From positions 1-8,482 of the forward strand of contig JAITNS010000004.1 in NCBI GenBank assembly GCA_031290315.1: DNA of 8,482 nucleotides, in the 5' to 3' direction. Both the position numbers and the translations under genes were made by a program. Under the pieces are notes generated by a model, which worked only from the letters and a program-made list of their open reading frames with translations, had not been told where the DNA came from and made no database searches. Within the stretch, counting starts at the first letter, position 1, and each line of letters begins with the position of its first letter. This document shows, piece after piece, positions 7,698 to 8,482 of this stretch. The stretch comes from Puniceicoccales bacterium (GTDB taxonomy: Bacteria; Verrucomicrobiota; Verrucomicrobiia; Opitutales; LL51).

Positions 7698-7705
7698 AGG
7701 AGAGG
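7698..7705 (+). promoter_or_regulatory. Strong Shine-Dalgarno sequence serving a leader ORF ahead of accD
   Basis: AGGAGAGG is the best ribosome site in the window. It lies 7 bases from ATG 7713, which opens a 14-codon ORF, but 20 bases from the accD ATG 7726, which is too far for normal direct use. An in-frame TAA (7723-7725) immediately before ATG 7726 rules out any upstream in-frame accD start. Confidence 0.55.
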
Positions 7706-7754
7706 TCGATTTATGATAATTATAAATGCCATTTTTTTCGAAACCGAAATCGCC
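7704..7754 (+). promoter_or_regulatory. Possible stem-loop enclosing the accD start region
   Basis: CGATTT (7707-7712) can pair with AAATCG (7747-7752). With T7706 bulged, GG (7704-7705) can then pair with CC (7753-7754), giving an 8-pair stem. The loop holds both ATG 7713 and ATG 7726, and the stem covers the end of the Shine-Dalgarno. A competing hairpin, TTTCG-AAAC-CGAAA (7736-7749), shares one arm. The stability was not computed, so this is only suggestive. Confidence 0.2.
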
Positions 7755-7757
7755 TGA
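7713..7757 (+). CDS. Candidate 14-codon leader ORF overlapping the accD start
   Basis: ATG 7713 has an ideally spaced AGGAGAGG and opens MIIINAIFFETEIA followed by TGA (7755-7757), one frame away from accD and overlapping its first ten codons. Ribosomes loaded here would terminate 32 bases inside accD and might re-initiate backwards at ATG 7726, or the ORF might compete with accD. The peptide is hydrophobic and has no known relative. It may be an accident of the accD leader; only the ribosome site argues for translation. Confidence 0.3.
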   Translation: MIIINAIFFETEIA

Positions 7758-8482
7758 TATTCCAAAGCGAAAAGACATACCAAAAGACATTTGGATAAAA
7801 TGTCCGATATCGGGGGAGATGATATACTCGAAAGAGTTAATAAACAATTGGATGGTAGTAGCGAAAAGCAACTATCATTTTCCGTTATCTGGAATAGAGA
7901 GGATACGGCTGCTTGGAGATCCGGAATCTTTCGTGGAATTTGACGCACAATTAGGATCAAAATCATTTCTTGGGTTTGACAAACCGATTTCCTATGAAGA
8001 AAAATTACTGAATTCCAGAAGTAAGAGTGGGCTAAATGAGGCGATTATTTCTGGGACGCTAGCAATACATGGGATTCGGGTAGGGATTGCGGTTATGGAT
8101 TTTAATTTTATGGGAGGAAGTATGGGGTCGGTAGTTGGGGAGAAGATAGTGCGGATGGTAGAGCATGCGATAAAAAAGAAGCTACCGATTATTATTATTT
8201 CGGCGTCCGGTGGTGCGCGTATGTTTGAAGGGATAGTGAGTTTGATGCAGATGGCGAAGACGTCCCTTGCATTAGGGAGGTTATCAAATGCGAGACTTCC
8301 GTTTATTTCTGTTCTTACAAATCCGACGATGGCTGGAGTGATGGCGAGTTTTGCCTCCCTAGGGGATATTATAATTGCGGAGCCAGGAGCATTGATCGGA
8401 TTCGCTGGACCACGGGTGATAGAAGAAACGACACGGCAAAAGTTACCAAAAGGGTTTCAAACAGCAGAATTTTTACTTAAGC
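7726..8482 (+). CDS. accD: Acetyl-CoA carboxylase carboxyltransferase subunit beta, N-terminal 252 residues (3' end outside window)
   Basis: AccD pairs with AccA to transfer carboxyl from carboxybiotin on AccB to acetyl-CoA, giving malonyl-CoA for fatty acid synthesis in the cytosol. The core is clear: FMGGSMGSVVG (128-138), SASGGARM (159-166), SLMQMAKTS (172-180), TNPTMAGV (198-205), IAEPGALIGFAGPRVIE (217-233) and LPKGFQTAEFLL (240-251). E. coli AccD has 304 residues, so perhaps 50 are missing at the right edge. ATG 7726 is chosen because TAA precedes it directly and MPFFSKPK looks like a normal AccD start. The N-terminal zinc ribbon is degenerate: compared with E. coli Cys27/30/46/49 as I recall them, only the first Cys (26) remains, and the others align with Ser29, Val45 and Ser48. 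The first glycine of the PTMGG loop is Ala203. The ribosome site is poorly placed. The frame is otherwise intact, so this is probably a working gene. Confidence 0.97.
   Translation, partial: MPFFSKPKSPDIPKRKDIPKDIWIKCPISGEMIYSKELINNWMVVAKSNYHFPLSGIERIRLLGDPESFVEFDAQLGSKSFLGFDKPISYEEKLLNSRSKSGLNEAIISGTLAIHGIRVGIAVMDFNFMGGSMGSVVGEKIVRMVEHAIKKKLPIIIISASGGARMFEGIVSLMQMAKTSLALGRLSNARLPFISVLTNPTMAGVMASFASLGDIIIAEPGALIGFAGPRVIEETTRQKLPKGFQTAEFLLK

Larger units (their letters stand above)
7522..7725. other. Divergent intergenic region between sctY and accD
   Basis: This AT-rich stretch separates the divergent sctY-like gene and accD and must hold both promoters. The sctY side has a plausible promoter (7531-7558). 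On the accD side, TA-rich runs such as TATATATAAG (7647-7656) could serve as -10 elements, but I find no matching -35, so I place no accD promoter. A perfect inverted repeat, ATTAAAT-TTT-ATTTAAT, lies at 7621-7637. Open frames here and over accD on the minus strand are shadows. Confidence 0.6.

Noticed and set aside
7622..7966. Minus-strand frames of 114 and 76 codons (7622-7966, 7641-7871)
   Set aside because: They overlap the conserved 5' part of accD on the opposite strand and extend into the AT-rich intergenic region; no ribosome site or recognisable product.

Overview
The window looks like part of an intracellular, host-associated bacterial chromosome of low to moderate GC. It holds a type III secretion (T3SS) operon on the minus strand and, divergently, the start of accD on the plus strand. 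The best guess for the source is a member of the Chlamydiota or a related PVC lineage. The reasons are a scattered T3SS locus next to a housekeeping gene, long unrecognised proteins, and the AccD type. This is an inference: no rRNA or species marker is present, and the two T3SS genes resemble the Ysc family (Yersinia LcrD and YscY) at least as strongly as the chlamydial Cds proteins I remember.

Layout, in transcription order on the minus strand: (1) a 126-residue TPR protein, a probable SctY/YscY homologue (7521-7141); (2) after a 4-base gap, a full-length SctV/LcrD/CdsV export gate of 700 residues (7136-5034); (3) overlapping it by ATGA, a 421-residue charged, partly disordered protein that I do not recognise (5037-3772); (4) after 44 bases, a very large protein starting at 3727 and still open at the window edge. 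The fourth frame was checked codon by codon: 1242 codons without a stop. It is the largest gene here, fills 44% of the window and matches no family I know. All four genes probably form one transcription unit, with a plausible sigma70-type promoter just upstream of the sctY-like gene.

The 204-base divergent intergenic region (7522-7725) is AT-rich and carries that promoter plus two small palindromes. On the plus strand, accD (acetyl-CoA carboxylase carboxyltransferase beta subunit) starts at 7726 and runs off the right edge after 252 codons. Its catalytic core is well conserved, but three of the four zinc-ribbon cysteines are replaced. The only good Shine-Dalgarno sequence fits a 14-codon leader ORF that overlaps the accD start.

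Working model (inference): the SctY-like protein binds the cytosolic ring of SctV, as YscY does in Yersinia. The 421-residue and giant proteins are then candidate accessory, chaperone or secreted components tied to this gate by operon position. No tRNA, rRNA, CRISPR array, insertion sequence, transposase or convincing terminator was seen.
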